In this document: positions 11,596 to 21,195 of the stretch, one piece after another | How positions within the stretch are numbered: the stretch's first letter is position 1 | How the letters are laid out: the number at the start of each line of letters is the position of its first letter | Origin: Platanthera guangdongensis | Lineage: Eukaryota; Streptophyta; Magnoliopsida; Asparagales; Orchidaceae | Reading direction: 5' to 3' | DNA length: 64,000 nucleotides | Assembly (NCBI GenBank): GCA_039583875.1 | Contig: CM077163.1 | Span: 108,881,213 to 108,945,212 of the forward strand | Translations under genes and position numbers: made by a program | The notes under the pieces: generated by a model | Told to the model about the DNA's origin: nothing | The model's database searches: none | What the model saw: the letters and a program-made list of their open reading frames with translations, nothing else

Positions 11596-11880
11596 TGTCG
11601 ACACAAAACGTTGTCTGTGTCGATACATAGTAGTCGGTGTCGACACTCCAGGAAAGTGGTGTCGACACATTTATAAAATTGGTGTCGACACTTCATAGCA
11701 GTTGTGTCGACACATCCAGAAGTTGTGTCGACACTTAGAAGTTGTGTCGACGCAGAATTTCTGTCGAACTAATAAGAATGTTTATGTCGACACATCATCA
11801 ATTGGTGTCGACACATAGAAGTCAACACTTCTGTCGAGATATTAGAAGTCTGTGTCGACACATTTCAACTGTGTCGACAC
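11596..11880. repeat. Internal TGTCGACAC array between pol and ORF3 (E1)
   Basis: About a dozen copies of TGTCGACAC or close variants at roughly 20-bp spacing, starting some 30 bp after the pol stop. Two more copies follow at 11952 and 11986. This is the LTR array motif outside the LTR. The surrounding spacers do not match the LTR, so it is not simply a copied LTR piece. Confidence 0.88.
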
Positions 11881-11927
11881 ATTAAGACAATTTTGACGTG
11901 CCTTTTGAACTTCATTTTTTAGAAGGG

Positions 11928-11935
11928 TATAAATA
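11928..11935 (+). promoter_or_regulatory. Putative internal promoter (TATA box) before ORF3
   Basis: TATAAATA sits 48 bp after the internal palindrome array and 102 bp before the ORF3 ATG (12037), with a CT-rich leader between (ttctctcttctc, ctctcaacccc). The array-TATA-leader order mirrors the LTR promoter. It would give ORF3 its own subgenomic mRNA. Motif seen; promoter activity inferred. Confidence 0.5.
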
Positions 11936-12036
11936 GGTCAACAACATACTCAGTCGACACCCTCTCCATATTTTCGAGAACAAAACCTTGTGTCGACAAA
12001 TTCTCTCTTCTCAATCCAAGATTTCTCTCAACCCCA

Positions 12037-14159
12037 ATGGCGCCAAAGCTTGAAGATAATGTCAACGAAGGCTATGAGATGGTTCGCAACGCTTTTGATA
12101 ATGCGGAACCCGAGATTAAAACAGTAATTACCCTAATTACTGTGAATGGTTTGGAATTTCTGGTATCCGAACCTACTAAAATATGGAAGAAGGAAATCCT
12201 TGAGTTCTATGGAGCTGCAACTCAGGATTCTATTGGATTAAAGATTAGGTCTTCAATCCAGGGTAATAAAATCAAACTTACCTTGAAGAGCTTGAGGAAA
12301 ACTCTTCAACTCCCAAGAACTCAAGAAGAATAAGAAGTACCCTCATTCAAGACTAGGGAAGCACTTCAGTGGTGTGGATTTGATCCCACCATGAAGATTG
12401 GATATGCAATGAACAGGAAAGGGGTGAATCTTCAAGGAAACTTCCTTTCTGAAGTGGTTGGAAAGGTCATTCTCTGCAAGCTACGGGGACATGATAGGGT
12501 TTCAGCCTATATGTTCAGCCTGATGACCAGGATTATCTTCAGACTGAACACAGATCTGTCTGCAGTAATCTTTGAAAAGATTAAGGAAGGTATCAAGAAG
12601 CCAAATCTGGGAAGAATCATGAGTCTATACTTGGCTGGAACAATTCCAGAAGTAATGGCACAGACTATTAGTTTTAAGATCAACCACATGAGAAGAATGG
12701 ATATAAGGATAATCTCCAAATGGGATAGAGTCCTAATAAAGGACATGCCTGATGAAGAGAGGCCAGAGATTGCTGAAAAATCTCCTGCCCAAGACATTAC
12801 AGATGGTGCTCAGGTGCAGGGGGAGCCTCATCTTGAGGAAGAGCCAACACACTTAGAAAGTGCAATGGCTACTCACACTATTCTTGAGGTAATCCAAGAA
12901 GTTAATCAATCAATTTTCAATAATGAGGATGAAACACTAACTGTGCCCTTGGTTGATGTTGACCAGACCACTCAACTCAACAATCAAGCACAGGATATTA
13001 TCATGGAGGATACATCTACAGCTGCTAATGCTCTAGAGTTAAGAGTGCCTCCAGTCCAACCTCAACAAGAGTTTACCATTGAAGAGTTGTTCCCTGATAT
13101 AGAATAAGTAAGAACTGAGGGGGAGGAAGTCAGAACTGAGGGGGAGCAAGCCAGAAATGAGGGGGAACAAGCTAAAATTGAGGGGGAGCAAGTCAAGACT
13201 GAGGGGGAGGAGCAAAGGACTCAGGGGGGTTACCTAGATCTGACAAAGAGCTGCCCACAAGTCCAAAGGACACTGTGAATCTAGAAAGTACTTCTGATTC
13301 TGATGATGGAGAAGCTCTAAGAGCAAAGAAGAGAATGCTGATGGTTTTCAAAAGAAGAAGCCAAACCTTAAAAGGGCATCGCAAACTGCTCCACAACCTG
13401 CCCCAGCCACTGATTATAGCTCCTTACTGGTATCTTTGCAAATCAAATTAGATGAACAAAGAATAGCCATGGAGAAATATATGGATGAGACCCATAAAGA
13501 TTTGCAATTCTCCTTGGCTCAAGATATCAAATCAATTAGATTTGAGTTAAACCAGAATAAGAAGGAGATGACAGATTGAGAAAGTGGAAATATCAAAGGA
13601 GGTTGAAAATATTATTATTGAGAAAGTGGAAATGTTAGAGGCTGCCAAGGAAGCTTAGAAGGAAGCTCTATTTTCTAAGAAAAGGTTCAGAGAACAGGAT
13701 GAGTTGAAGCCTAATTTTGAGTAATGGAGCCCTACTTCCAGGAATATTATATTGACTGCCTGGAAGGCTGTGAAGAACAAGACCCATGAAAGGGGTAAAT
13801 GGTATGCTGAGCAAGAATAGAACAAGCATGAAGCTATGCAGGAAGCCATTCTACAATATAGAAGAAAGGCAAAAGCTGGGAAGCTACCTCCTAATGCTCA
13901 AGAGCCTAGCAAGTACTTCACAAAGCCTTTTCACTATTTTGAAAGGCAAAGGATAAAGGCTGAAGAACAGAAGCAAAAAGTTTTGAAAGGAAAGAAACTT
14001 GTTGATGATGTTGAACCTACTATGCAGGCTCAGATCAAATCAGGAAAAGGCATATTCCTCAAGGAGCATGATCAGCCTTATAATAGATTAACTAGATTTT
14101 ACAACATGGTAATCTTTAGTTTTAAAAATCTATTTAAACTATTGTTAAGAAACTTTTGA
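12037..14159 (+). pseudogene. E1 ORF3: third protein, interrupted
   Basis: Open pieces 12037-12333, 12391-13107 and 13836-14159, joined by regions that read through with single stops or frame changes, total about 2.1 kb. Start MAPKLEDNVNEGYEMV aligns with C3 ORF3 (MAPRTT...GYELV). Shared blocks are KEILEFYGAA, FLSEVVGKVILCK, LGRIMSLYL, then an acidic linker, five 21-bp purine repeats, a helical segment near 13430-13570, WSPTSRNIIL (about 13729) and PSKYFTKPFHYFERQ (about 13909). The N-terminal part resembles what is called a 'putative plant transposon protein' domain; this is my inference. I see no signal peptide or transmembrane segment. Function unknown. Confidence 0.75.
13111..13226 (+). 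repeat. 21-bp purine repeats (TGAGGGGGAG) in ORF3
   Basis: Five consecutive 21-bp units of the type ACTGAGGGGGAGCAAGYCAR, then a partial sixth. In the ORF3 frame each encodes seven residues such as TEGEQAR. The core matches a polypurine tract, and the same ACTGAGGGGGAGCAA word occurs in C4 (43797-43868), where ORF3 is absent. This suggests a nucleic-acid role, for example extra plus-strand priming. Multiple polypurine tracts are known in Sireviruses. Confidence 0.8.
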
Positions 14160-14330
14160 AAGTTTAAACAAAACAATGATTAATGCACATTATGTTTGCA
14201 TCATTATTCTGTGATGATATTTTATACATGTTTTGTTTATAAGTTACCCTGTCATGTAATGTTTTTATACATCATAATATGTGTTTATTATGAATGGTGT
14301 ATATCATTGACTAAGGGTTATGACTTCTCC

Positions 14331-14343
14331 AAATAGGGGGAGA
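14331..14343 (+). other. E1 polypurine tract
   Basis: AAATAGGGGGAGA directly before the 3' LTR start (TGTTGGG at 14345). The same tract precedes the C3 3' LTR (35480-35492) and, inverted, the C4 and C5 3' LTRs. It primes plus-strand DNA synthesis. The 170 bp between the ORF3 stop and this tract are AT-rich with no recognised feature apart from the 32-bp word copied into the LTR. Confidence 0.85.
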
Positions 14344-14344
14344 T

Positions 14345-16097
14345 TGTTGGGTACATTGGAAAATGTGTACCAGATTTGAAGAAGCCTCACCTTACTCAAT
14401 CATAATGTGTGTTTATTATGAATGGTGTATTTGATGTTGTTTTGAGTTTATATGTGCAGGTTAAGAAAATGCAGGAATGCATGAAAAGTTTCTAAGTTCA
14501 TGAGTCGACACCAGAAGCAGATGTGTCGACACTTATGAAGGCTTATGTCGACACTGGAGAAAAGCTGTGTCGATACCTGGAGTCAATTGTGTCGACACTT
14601 GGAAAGGCTGTGTCGACACCAGAAGAAACTGTGTCGATACACAGAGGCATTGTCGACACACAGAAAAGCTTAGTCGAAATCAACTGTGTCGACACGCAGA
14701 GGCAGTGTCGACACATAGAAGACTTTGTCGACATCAATTATGTCGACACACAGGACTTGTGTCGACACATAGCAGAGTTTCAACAAATTTGATTTTTGTG
14801 AAGAAAAGAAGTGACTGTGTCGACACACAGAACTAGTGTCGACACATTCTACAGAAGCTATGTCGAGAAGCAGTGTCAACAACAAGAGAGCTGTGTCGAC
14901 ACCACCAAGGCTTGTGTCGACACTTAGTCTACTTGTGTCGACACATGATGAAGTTCAGTCTCGACACTTTGCTGACAGAGAGAGAGTTTCAAGAAGTGAC
15001 TGGAAGACTTGACAGCTGCCATAATAAACTGGTCTACTGCAACTGTCAGAGCTGTCAGAACTTTGTTAGAAACTGGATCAGCCGGTTACCATGGAGGAAG
15101 TATATATAAAGACATTCTCTATCAACAGAAGAATATATATACACATGAGATAAAAAAAAACACAAAAAACAGAAGAAGATTTTCAATAGAAGATCTAAGA
15201 ATACATTTTTAAGTGGTGATCTACTTAGAGTTTGTCAAGAGAATTCAAAGAAAAATTCAGAAGAATTTGGAGAGAGAGAGAGCTCCATCTATTCAAGTGA
15301 AGAAAGGGACTTACATCAACAAATCTCTTAAGTGCAAATTCTGAACCAGTCTGCCAAGAAGAATTCACATTGATTTCTGAATTTCAAGAAAGAAGCTGAT
15401 TGAAGATCAACTTCAAAGGAGATCAACCCTACTGTGTTCAGATTCAAGAAGCTTTGAAGAAAGCTAAGACAGGTTGATCTCTAACATCAGATTCTTTCAA
15501 GAACTGATCAAGAAACCTTCCATCCTTTCTCTCTCAACCAGGGTGGTGGTAAATTTCAAATTTAAATCTATTTTCAGTAGGATATTTTTAAGATCTGAGT
15601 TGTAAGCATGATTTATAAAGGATGAGTTGTAGGAGATTAAGTTCTCTGAGTGGTAGGCCTTGTTGAAGGCTGAGGTAGGGCTGAGAGCCTGAGTTGTAGG
15701 AGATTTTCATCTCTGAGTTATAGGCCTTGTTGAAGGCTGAGGTAGGGCAGATTGCCTGAGGTGTAGGAGTGTGGACTCACTCTGAGTTGTAGGAGCCTTG
15801 TTTGGGTTCTGAGATGTAAGATCTGTGGATCTGAGGATAAGGAAAGAAGTTAGGCTGAATCTAGCACACTACTAGATAGGCAAAGGGGGAAAGTGGATGT
15901 ACCCAGACCTTGGCGAACCACTATAAATTAGTGTGCCATCTATGATTGTGTGTGGTATTGTTATTTCTGTGTTGTAATAGCTGTAGAACTATATGTTTTT
16001 ATTAATTAACTGAATTAATATTCTGCCTTAGAAGGAAAAAGAATTGAACCTATTTACCCCCCCCCCCCCTATAGGTGTTTAGGAACCAATTCTTTCA
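14345..16097 (+). repeat. E1 3' LTR
   Basis: 1,753 bp, start TGTTGGGTACATTGG, end AATTCTTTCA, followed by the duplication CTATG. It is closely similar to the 5' LTR with scattered substitutions. The one patch of difference is at 14399-14430, where the 5' LTR has 'gatatgcatcaagg' and this LTR has a copy of internal sequence. TGTCGACAC array at 14503-14968, TATA box at 15103-15110, C tract near 16057. Confidence 0.95.
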
Positions 16098-16190
16098 CTA
16101 TGACCCTAGACTATACAATGTGGGTCAATCTAAGCAATCTTAATAGTGAACCTAGCCCAAATCAACCCTAAAACCGGTAGGGTTCCAACA
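16098..16190 (-). repeat. E2 5' LTR, outer piece
   Basis: Continues the E2 LTR past E1. On the minus strand it begins TGTTGGAACCCTACC at 16190. The first five bases on the plus strand are the E1 target duplication. The E2 target duplication would be ataac (16191-16195), with no partner in the window. Confidence 0.7.
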
Positions 16191-16397
16191 ATAACTTCTT
16201 GAATAATTCTATGTCCTAATTCGTCGAATGGCATTGAGTGCACTCAAAGCACTAGATGCCACGAGTCCAGAAAATATTCTAAATAACATATGCTCTATTC
16301 ATCGAGCCCAGTCAACTCACTCGGTGCTTCCCAATCCTGAGTCAATTATCTTGACTCAAAATGTGCGTGAGGGGCCTAGCGCGAAACGGGATGTTAC
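16191..16397 (-). repeat. G0: fragment of a long-LTR gypsy LTR
   Basis: On the minus strand it starts TGTAACATCCCG at 16397 and for about 50 bp resembles the start of the G4 LTR (TGTAACATCCCGAATCGCAC at 37832), including a shared 'CTAGGCCCCTC'. Further in, it has 'cgagtgagttgactgg'-type words like those in G3. It is cut off on the left by E2. It lies in Tat-like pol, so it represents an insertion into G1. Confidence 0.65.
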
Positions 16398-17040
16398 AGG
16401 AGAAGACCTAGGAACTTTCCCATGCTTGCCCCGAAGACACACTTCAAGGGGTTCAGCCTCATTTTATACTTCCGCGGTGTGACAAAGGTCTCCTACAGAT
16501 CCCGGAGATGAGAGTCCATGTGTTGACTCTTGATCATGAGGTCATCCACGTACACCTCAAAATTTCTTCCCTTCTTCTCTCGGAAGACCCGGTCCATCAT
16601 CTCTGGTACGTTGCCCCAATATTTTTAGCCCGAAGGGCATCATTGTATAGCAGTAGCACCCCTCTCCTGTGATGAAGAAGACATCTTTCATGTCGGACGG
16701 GTGCATCCTGATCTGGTGATAAACTGAAAATGCATCTAAAAAGCTCATTAGAGATAATCTGATAGCTGAGTCAACCAACACGTCGATTTGAGACGGGGGG
16801 TAACAATCTTTGGGACATGTATTATTTAAAATATAAAATTGATACACATCCTCCATCAGTCGTCCCCTTTCTTGACCATCACCAGAATGGAGACCTAGCC
16901 TAGATACTAGAACGCTGATACAAACCCCGCCTTCAGGAGCTTCTCCACCTCCTCAGGGATGGGCTCGAGCAAATTTTTAGAGGTGGACCTCTTCTTCTGG
17001 AGGATGGGACGAACGTCGGCATAAAGGTTGAGGCGGTGGC
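16398..17040 (-). pseudogene. pol: G1 Tat-like gypsy reverse transcriptase remnant
   Basis: The minus strand encodes pieces typical of Tat/OTA-clade RT: ACHRLNLYADVRP, EEVEKLLKAGFV, then NNTCPKDCYPP, SFLDAFSVYHQIRM, YCYTMMPFGLK and VYVDDLMIK-like sequence near 16535. Frames change several times and stops are present. The region stops at 16397 where G0 is inserted. The palm region is recognisable but dead. Confidence 0.7.
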
Positions 17041-17995
17041 AAGCCACATCCACATCAATTCCCTACATATCGGTCATGCTCCATGCGAAGATGTCCAAGT
17101 TCCTCTGGATATACTCCAGCATCCTCCTCTGGTCTTTCGGGATCAGCCCCCCGCTGGCCCACACTTTCTCAACCCTTCCTCTCTAGGTGAGAACTTCCAT
17201 CTCCACTACCTCCTCTGTTGCTTCCAGCTAGGACTGCTCTTCCCACTCGCACGCGGCCCCCTCGCCGGGCACAAGAACATCCTCCTTAGCTTCCTCTACG
17301 GCCATCACCATGGCCAATTCCTTCAGCACTTCCTCTACAGCATCCACTCGTACGTGAACCTCTTCCTACTCCACTTCTATCTCTTTTGCTCCTCCCTTGG
17401 ACTCCTGGCCAGACATCTCTTCCATCACCCTCTCCATCTCCTCGGCTCCTCCTTGTCAGGAGATGGTCTTGACTGCAATCATGTAGCCTCACTCGCCACC
17501 TTGGGGTCTCCCTGGACCCAGACCTGCATGCCCTCGGCATAGCACTTAAGGCATTGGTGGAATGAAGAGGGCACACAACGGAAGGCCCTGATGAGGGGTT
17601 GTCCTAATATTGCATTGTAACTACTAAGAGCATCCACAACAACGAACTTGCAATTCCTAGACTGTCCCTCTCCTCCTTCTAACTCCTTCCTCTCTCTAGA
17701 GAATCCGAACAAGGGCCCATTCGAGGCTAACACCCTCCTGGCATCCACCTTCATCGCGTCAAACACCTTTTTGAAGACTACATTGACAGAGCTCCCATTG
17801 TCCATGAGGATCCGGGAGATGGTAAAGTTATCGACACCATCATGAATGACCAACGCATCACAGAATGGATCCTCATGATCTAGCATGTCCTTCCAAGAGA
17901 ACGTAATCACCACATTTGGGGATGGGGTTAGGGACGTGGAAGCGACGCTTCGACGATACATGGTGTGGAGGCTGCCTTGTGGGCAGCCTCGACTC
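17041..17995 (-). pseudogene. pol: G1 protease region (Tat-like)
   Basis: The open piece 17961-17479 carries DALVIHDGVDNF, RILMDNGSSVNVVF (the protease active-site region, here Asp-Asn-Gly), LFGFSRE and VVDALSSYNAILGQP, a combination characteristic of Tat/OTA gypsy proteins. Downstream (17440-17041) the sequence is Glu- and Arg-rich linker towards RT. The normal Asp-Thr/Ser-Gly is altered. Plus-strand open frames in this stretch are shadows. Confidence 0.7.
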
Positions 17996-18889
17996 CCCCC
18001 CCCCCCCCCCGCCCCGATCCCTCCTCTTCCTCTTACATCGGCCCGGTCCTCACATCAGACCATCTCTGCTCCTAGAAGGGCTTCTTCTATCTGCACCTCC
18101 TAGCAGTGTTGTTACTGCTGTTGGGCGTACCCTCTGGCTCCCCTCATCTCAAAGAACACTAGGCAGGTAGTCGTTGCATGGCCTTCCTCCTGGTGAAAGT
18201 CCTAATAGGGCAACTCCACTCTGCCTCCTGTCCATCTCCTCTGGACTCCTCTCCTCCTCCTCCCTAGAGCTATTGTCATAGCCTGGTGTTGATCAGGTAG
18301 AGGGGGTCTCTGGCCTTGCCTCCATCCTGGAGGGTTGAACTGCCCCCCCCCCCCCCCCCCACCCCACCCCACCCCACCCCTTGGCGGTTGCCTCCTCCAT
18401 GAAAACTTCTCCTTTGGCCCTGATCATGCCAGTCTTGCTGCCACCAGCTTACCTGATTATTCGGCTCCTGACGGCCCCACCTCTGATGTAGTTGACCCTT
18501 TCCTCCTCCTGGATCTTTCTCCTCCTCCGCAGCCTAGCTGGCTAGCTTCCTGGAAAATACTTAGTTCGACGCCTCTCCCTCGACTTCCCTCACTGCACTC
18601 TTTATTAGCTCTTCAAAATACACTGGAGGTACCCGCTTTAGCTCCATTCTTAAGAACCCCTACTACATTCCCAGGGTGAAGGCCACCATGAGCGTGTGCC
18701 CTGGCATCCCCTACACCTGGTGTACCTCCTCCTGGAACCCATCCAAGTAGCTTCTCAGCCTCTCATTCACCCCCTATTTGATGAGAAACAAGGACTCTGG
18801 ATCCTTCTTCCTCTTCTTTGAAGTGGAGTACCTCAGAAAGAACCATCGGAACAGGTACTCAAAGTAGTAGATGGAGCTGGCGGACAGCT
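17996..18889 (-). pseudogene. gag: G1 Gag remnant, cut by G2
   Basis: Minus strand from 18889: SASSIYYFEYLFRWFF, SKKRKKDPESLF, then LRSYLDGFQEEVHQV. These match the capsid region of Tat-type Gag, where a large aromatic stretch precedes a 'R..LRDY...F...V' motif. The frame is broken. The remaining N-terminal part should lie beyond the right end of G2, outside the window. Two poly-C runs (17997-18015; 18342-18381 with ACCCC repeats) interrupt the coding sequence. Confidence 0.6.
17997..18381. repeat. Two poly-C microsatellites in G1
   Basis: A run of about 14 C with one G at 17997-18015, and a run of 18 C followed by several ACCCC units at 18342-18381. Runs this long are prone to length error in sequencing, so exact lengths are uncertain. 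They create proline-rich spurious frames. Confidence 0.85.
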
Positions 18890-21195
18890 TGTAAGACCCT
18901 TTCTTTGCTACACTACCAGATCTTACGCCCAGAACTGCTATTTTGCTGTGACACCGACACTCGGGAGGGTCTCCACTACAAAATGCGGATTCTGTCAACA
19001 TTGATGATTATCAAGATGTAGAAGTACAAACAATTCAAGTCCACAAAATCATCACACACATATATATAAGCATAAATCACAGTAAATTCCACAGATATAA
19101 GGTACTGAAAAAGAATAACAAAGTAGAAGTACTGAAGAAAAAATATAAATTGGGCTCATGTCAGGTACATCATGTCCTCACTACAACACTCTCGCGGAAG
19201 CTAAGTAACACTAACACTCACGGATCCAGATCCTGGATCTCCTATACTAGACTGGCCCACCTCTATGTGCATTGCACTACGCTGGTGCTACATCTCCCCC
19301 TGCTGCTCCCTATCTCCCATACGGAGCCCCTGAAATATTTGGTCTACCGACCGTTAGTCAAAATACTAAGCCTGATTTCCCCCAACCCTCCCCCAGTGCT
19401 CCTAGGCACCGTGCAAGAGGATTGATATGAAAGTTATGATGGGGGAGAGTAGGAAAAAGTAGGTGACAGTGGTCCTAAGCAAGTAGATTATATAGTATAA
19501 AATTTATAAGTGTCTAACTCGCAGTTCTATATCAAGTAGAGCAAAACGGGGGGTAAAAAGTGAGGTTCACCATAAAGAAAATAACCAGTAAATAATTAAC
19601 CTTACTTATATGAATGTCAATACAAACTTATAAGTTACGGGGTCTTTTGCAAGGCTCCCATCGTATAAGCTATCTCATACTAGATTATACGATGGGGTGT
19701 CAGGTTTTATGCTAGTATGTGTGTTGTGATATGTTATGTCATGATTCATGCAAGTGCAACACACGTAGTTGACTCTATATGCACAGATCTTTAGTTCCAC
19801 GATTTTGGAAGCTAGCTTCATTCCCAGGAGCCTCCATTATGGCCAATGGAGACAGTGGGTTAGGCCACCACACTCCTAGGCAGGTATTCACACTACCAGA
19901 CCTAGCCTTACCTACGGCTCTGAAGGACACACGAGACTCACCACGTACTATGTTGACCATACACCAATCATTTCCTTGGCTAAGTGTAAACCACACCCGC
20001 CGAGTAATCGTATCGACATCGATGTGAATGACTGTCAAATATTGAAGACCCACCACTTTATGCACATGCATCCAAGAATTTCTGAGCCATTGGCTCCCTG
20101 GACTAACATGTCTGTTGCAACTACCTTCCGAGCCTACGGCTCGCCGGGCTAACTTGCCCACTTCCACAACCACCGAGCCTACCGCTCGGATAACCAAACC
20201 AAGTTAACCTCCTGAGTCATCGGGGTGAGTGAAAGTGAATTCCTAGTATTTCTAAGTGCTCTTTAACTTTTCAATCTTACGGTTTAAGGATAACCTTGGA
20301 CTGCCCATGACATTTCATGTGAAGGGCTCTCGAGGACATTAGGAACTACGATGGAATGAAGCCCAAAGCTCCCTTTCGCAAGGTACTTATTTTTATTGGT
20401 AACAACCCATGTACAAACCCTCTTGTCAGTACACTTGAACTAACCCTAAGTTTATTTAGACTCTTTCTCCAGGGAAAGACGATCATCTGTTAATCCCGAG
20501 TGCCACCATGCCTCTAGTCAACCAGGCACTCACTACCTGAACCATTGGTGACTTTATTCATTCTCAACCAGACCAGTACACCAACAATCTCACCATCCCA
20601 AACAAAGGCCTACATGTTACCTTACTTCTACAATTTTATTATGTGTAGACCTGATGAGCTACATGGTGAGCTTGAAATATGATACTCCAAATAATCATCC
20701 AAATGACCTAAGATTATTATTGGAGGTCTATCATGATACTTCATGAATAAATCCAGAAGATTATAATTTTTCTACTTTATTTGGTATTTATTTATTTTCT
20801 ATAAAATCAGGCCACCTATGCTTTTGAACACTAAGTACAGCTTTTTGACTAAGAATGGTCTTGACAAAATTATGATAAATTACTAACATCAAAATAACAA
20901 TAAATACCAAAAATCCCAATTTTCCAAGGTGGCTTTGACCTTCAACAAATTATTGGATAAATAACCACAATATTAAGATAAATGGGGGAAAATAGAATAA
21001 TCCTTCCAAAAAATTATGAGAAAATTACTAGATGATAAATATGACTAGAAAAGATTACTGACCAAGAAATATAATTTCCAATACAATTTGGTCACATAAA
21101 TGAATTATGATCATTATTTAACAAATGGGAACTTATGAAGGATCTTATATGACAATACTTTCAAAATATTCATAAAACTTCACAGAGGATGACTA
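18890..21195 (-). repeat. G2 3' LTR (minus), right end truncated
   Basis: Begins TGTAAGACCC on the plus strand at 18890 inside G1 gag (flank cagct, 18885-18889). It matches 59848-61727 over about 1.9 kb, including the CACCGACACTCGGGAGGG block, the hairpins and the 'ctcggataaccaaacc' block. From about 20770 to 21195 its partner is hidden by C5. The junction with G3 at about 21190-21197 is abrupt, with neither a target duplication nor an LTR end. Confidence 0.8.
19600..19696 (-). repeat. Twin stem-loop region in the G2 3' LTR
   Basis: Arms CCCATCGTATAA (19657-19668) and TTATACGATGGG (19685-19696) form a 12-bp stem. A second, partly decayed hairpin has a clear right arm CTTATAAGTTA (about 19627-19637) and a degenerate left arm near 19600. 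The better-preserved copy is at 60557-60651. Confidence 0.7.

Larger units (their letters stand above)
4525..16097 (+). mobile_element. E1: complete Sirevirus-like copia retrotransposon
   Basis: An 11,573-bp element flanked by the perfect 5-bp duplication CTATG (4520-4524 and 16098-16102). Order: 5' LTR 4525-6274, primer-binding site 6277-6288, gag, pol (PR-INT-RT-RNaseH), a palindrome array with TATA box, ORF3, polypurine tract, 3' LTR 14345-16097. The size, ~1.75-kb LTRs, long Gag, extra 3' reading frame and purine-tract repeats fit the Sirevirus (SIRE) lineage. Coding parts carry many stops, so it is not autonomous now. It sits inside the E2 LTR. Confidence 0.93.

Noticed and set aside
18335..18679. 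Proline-rich open frame of 114 codons on the plus strand
   Set aside because: Created by a poly-C/ACCCC run and antisense to the G1 Gag remnant.
19150..20197. Host protein-coding genes in the G2 LTR (frames of 91, 140 and 82 codons)
   Set aside because: No recognisable domain; equivalent frames are broken in the other LTR copy at 60119-61128.
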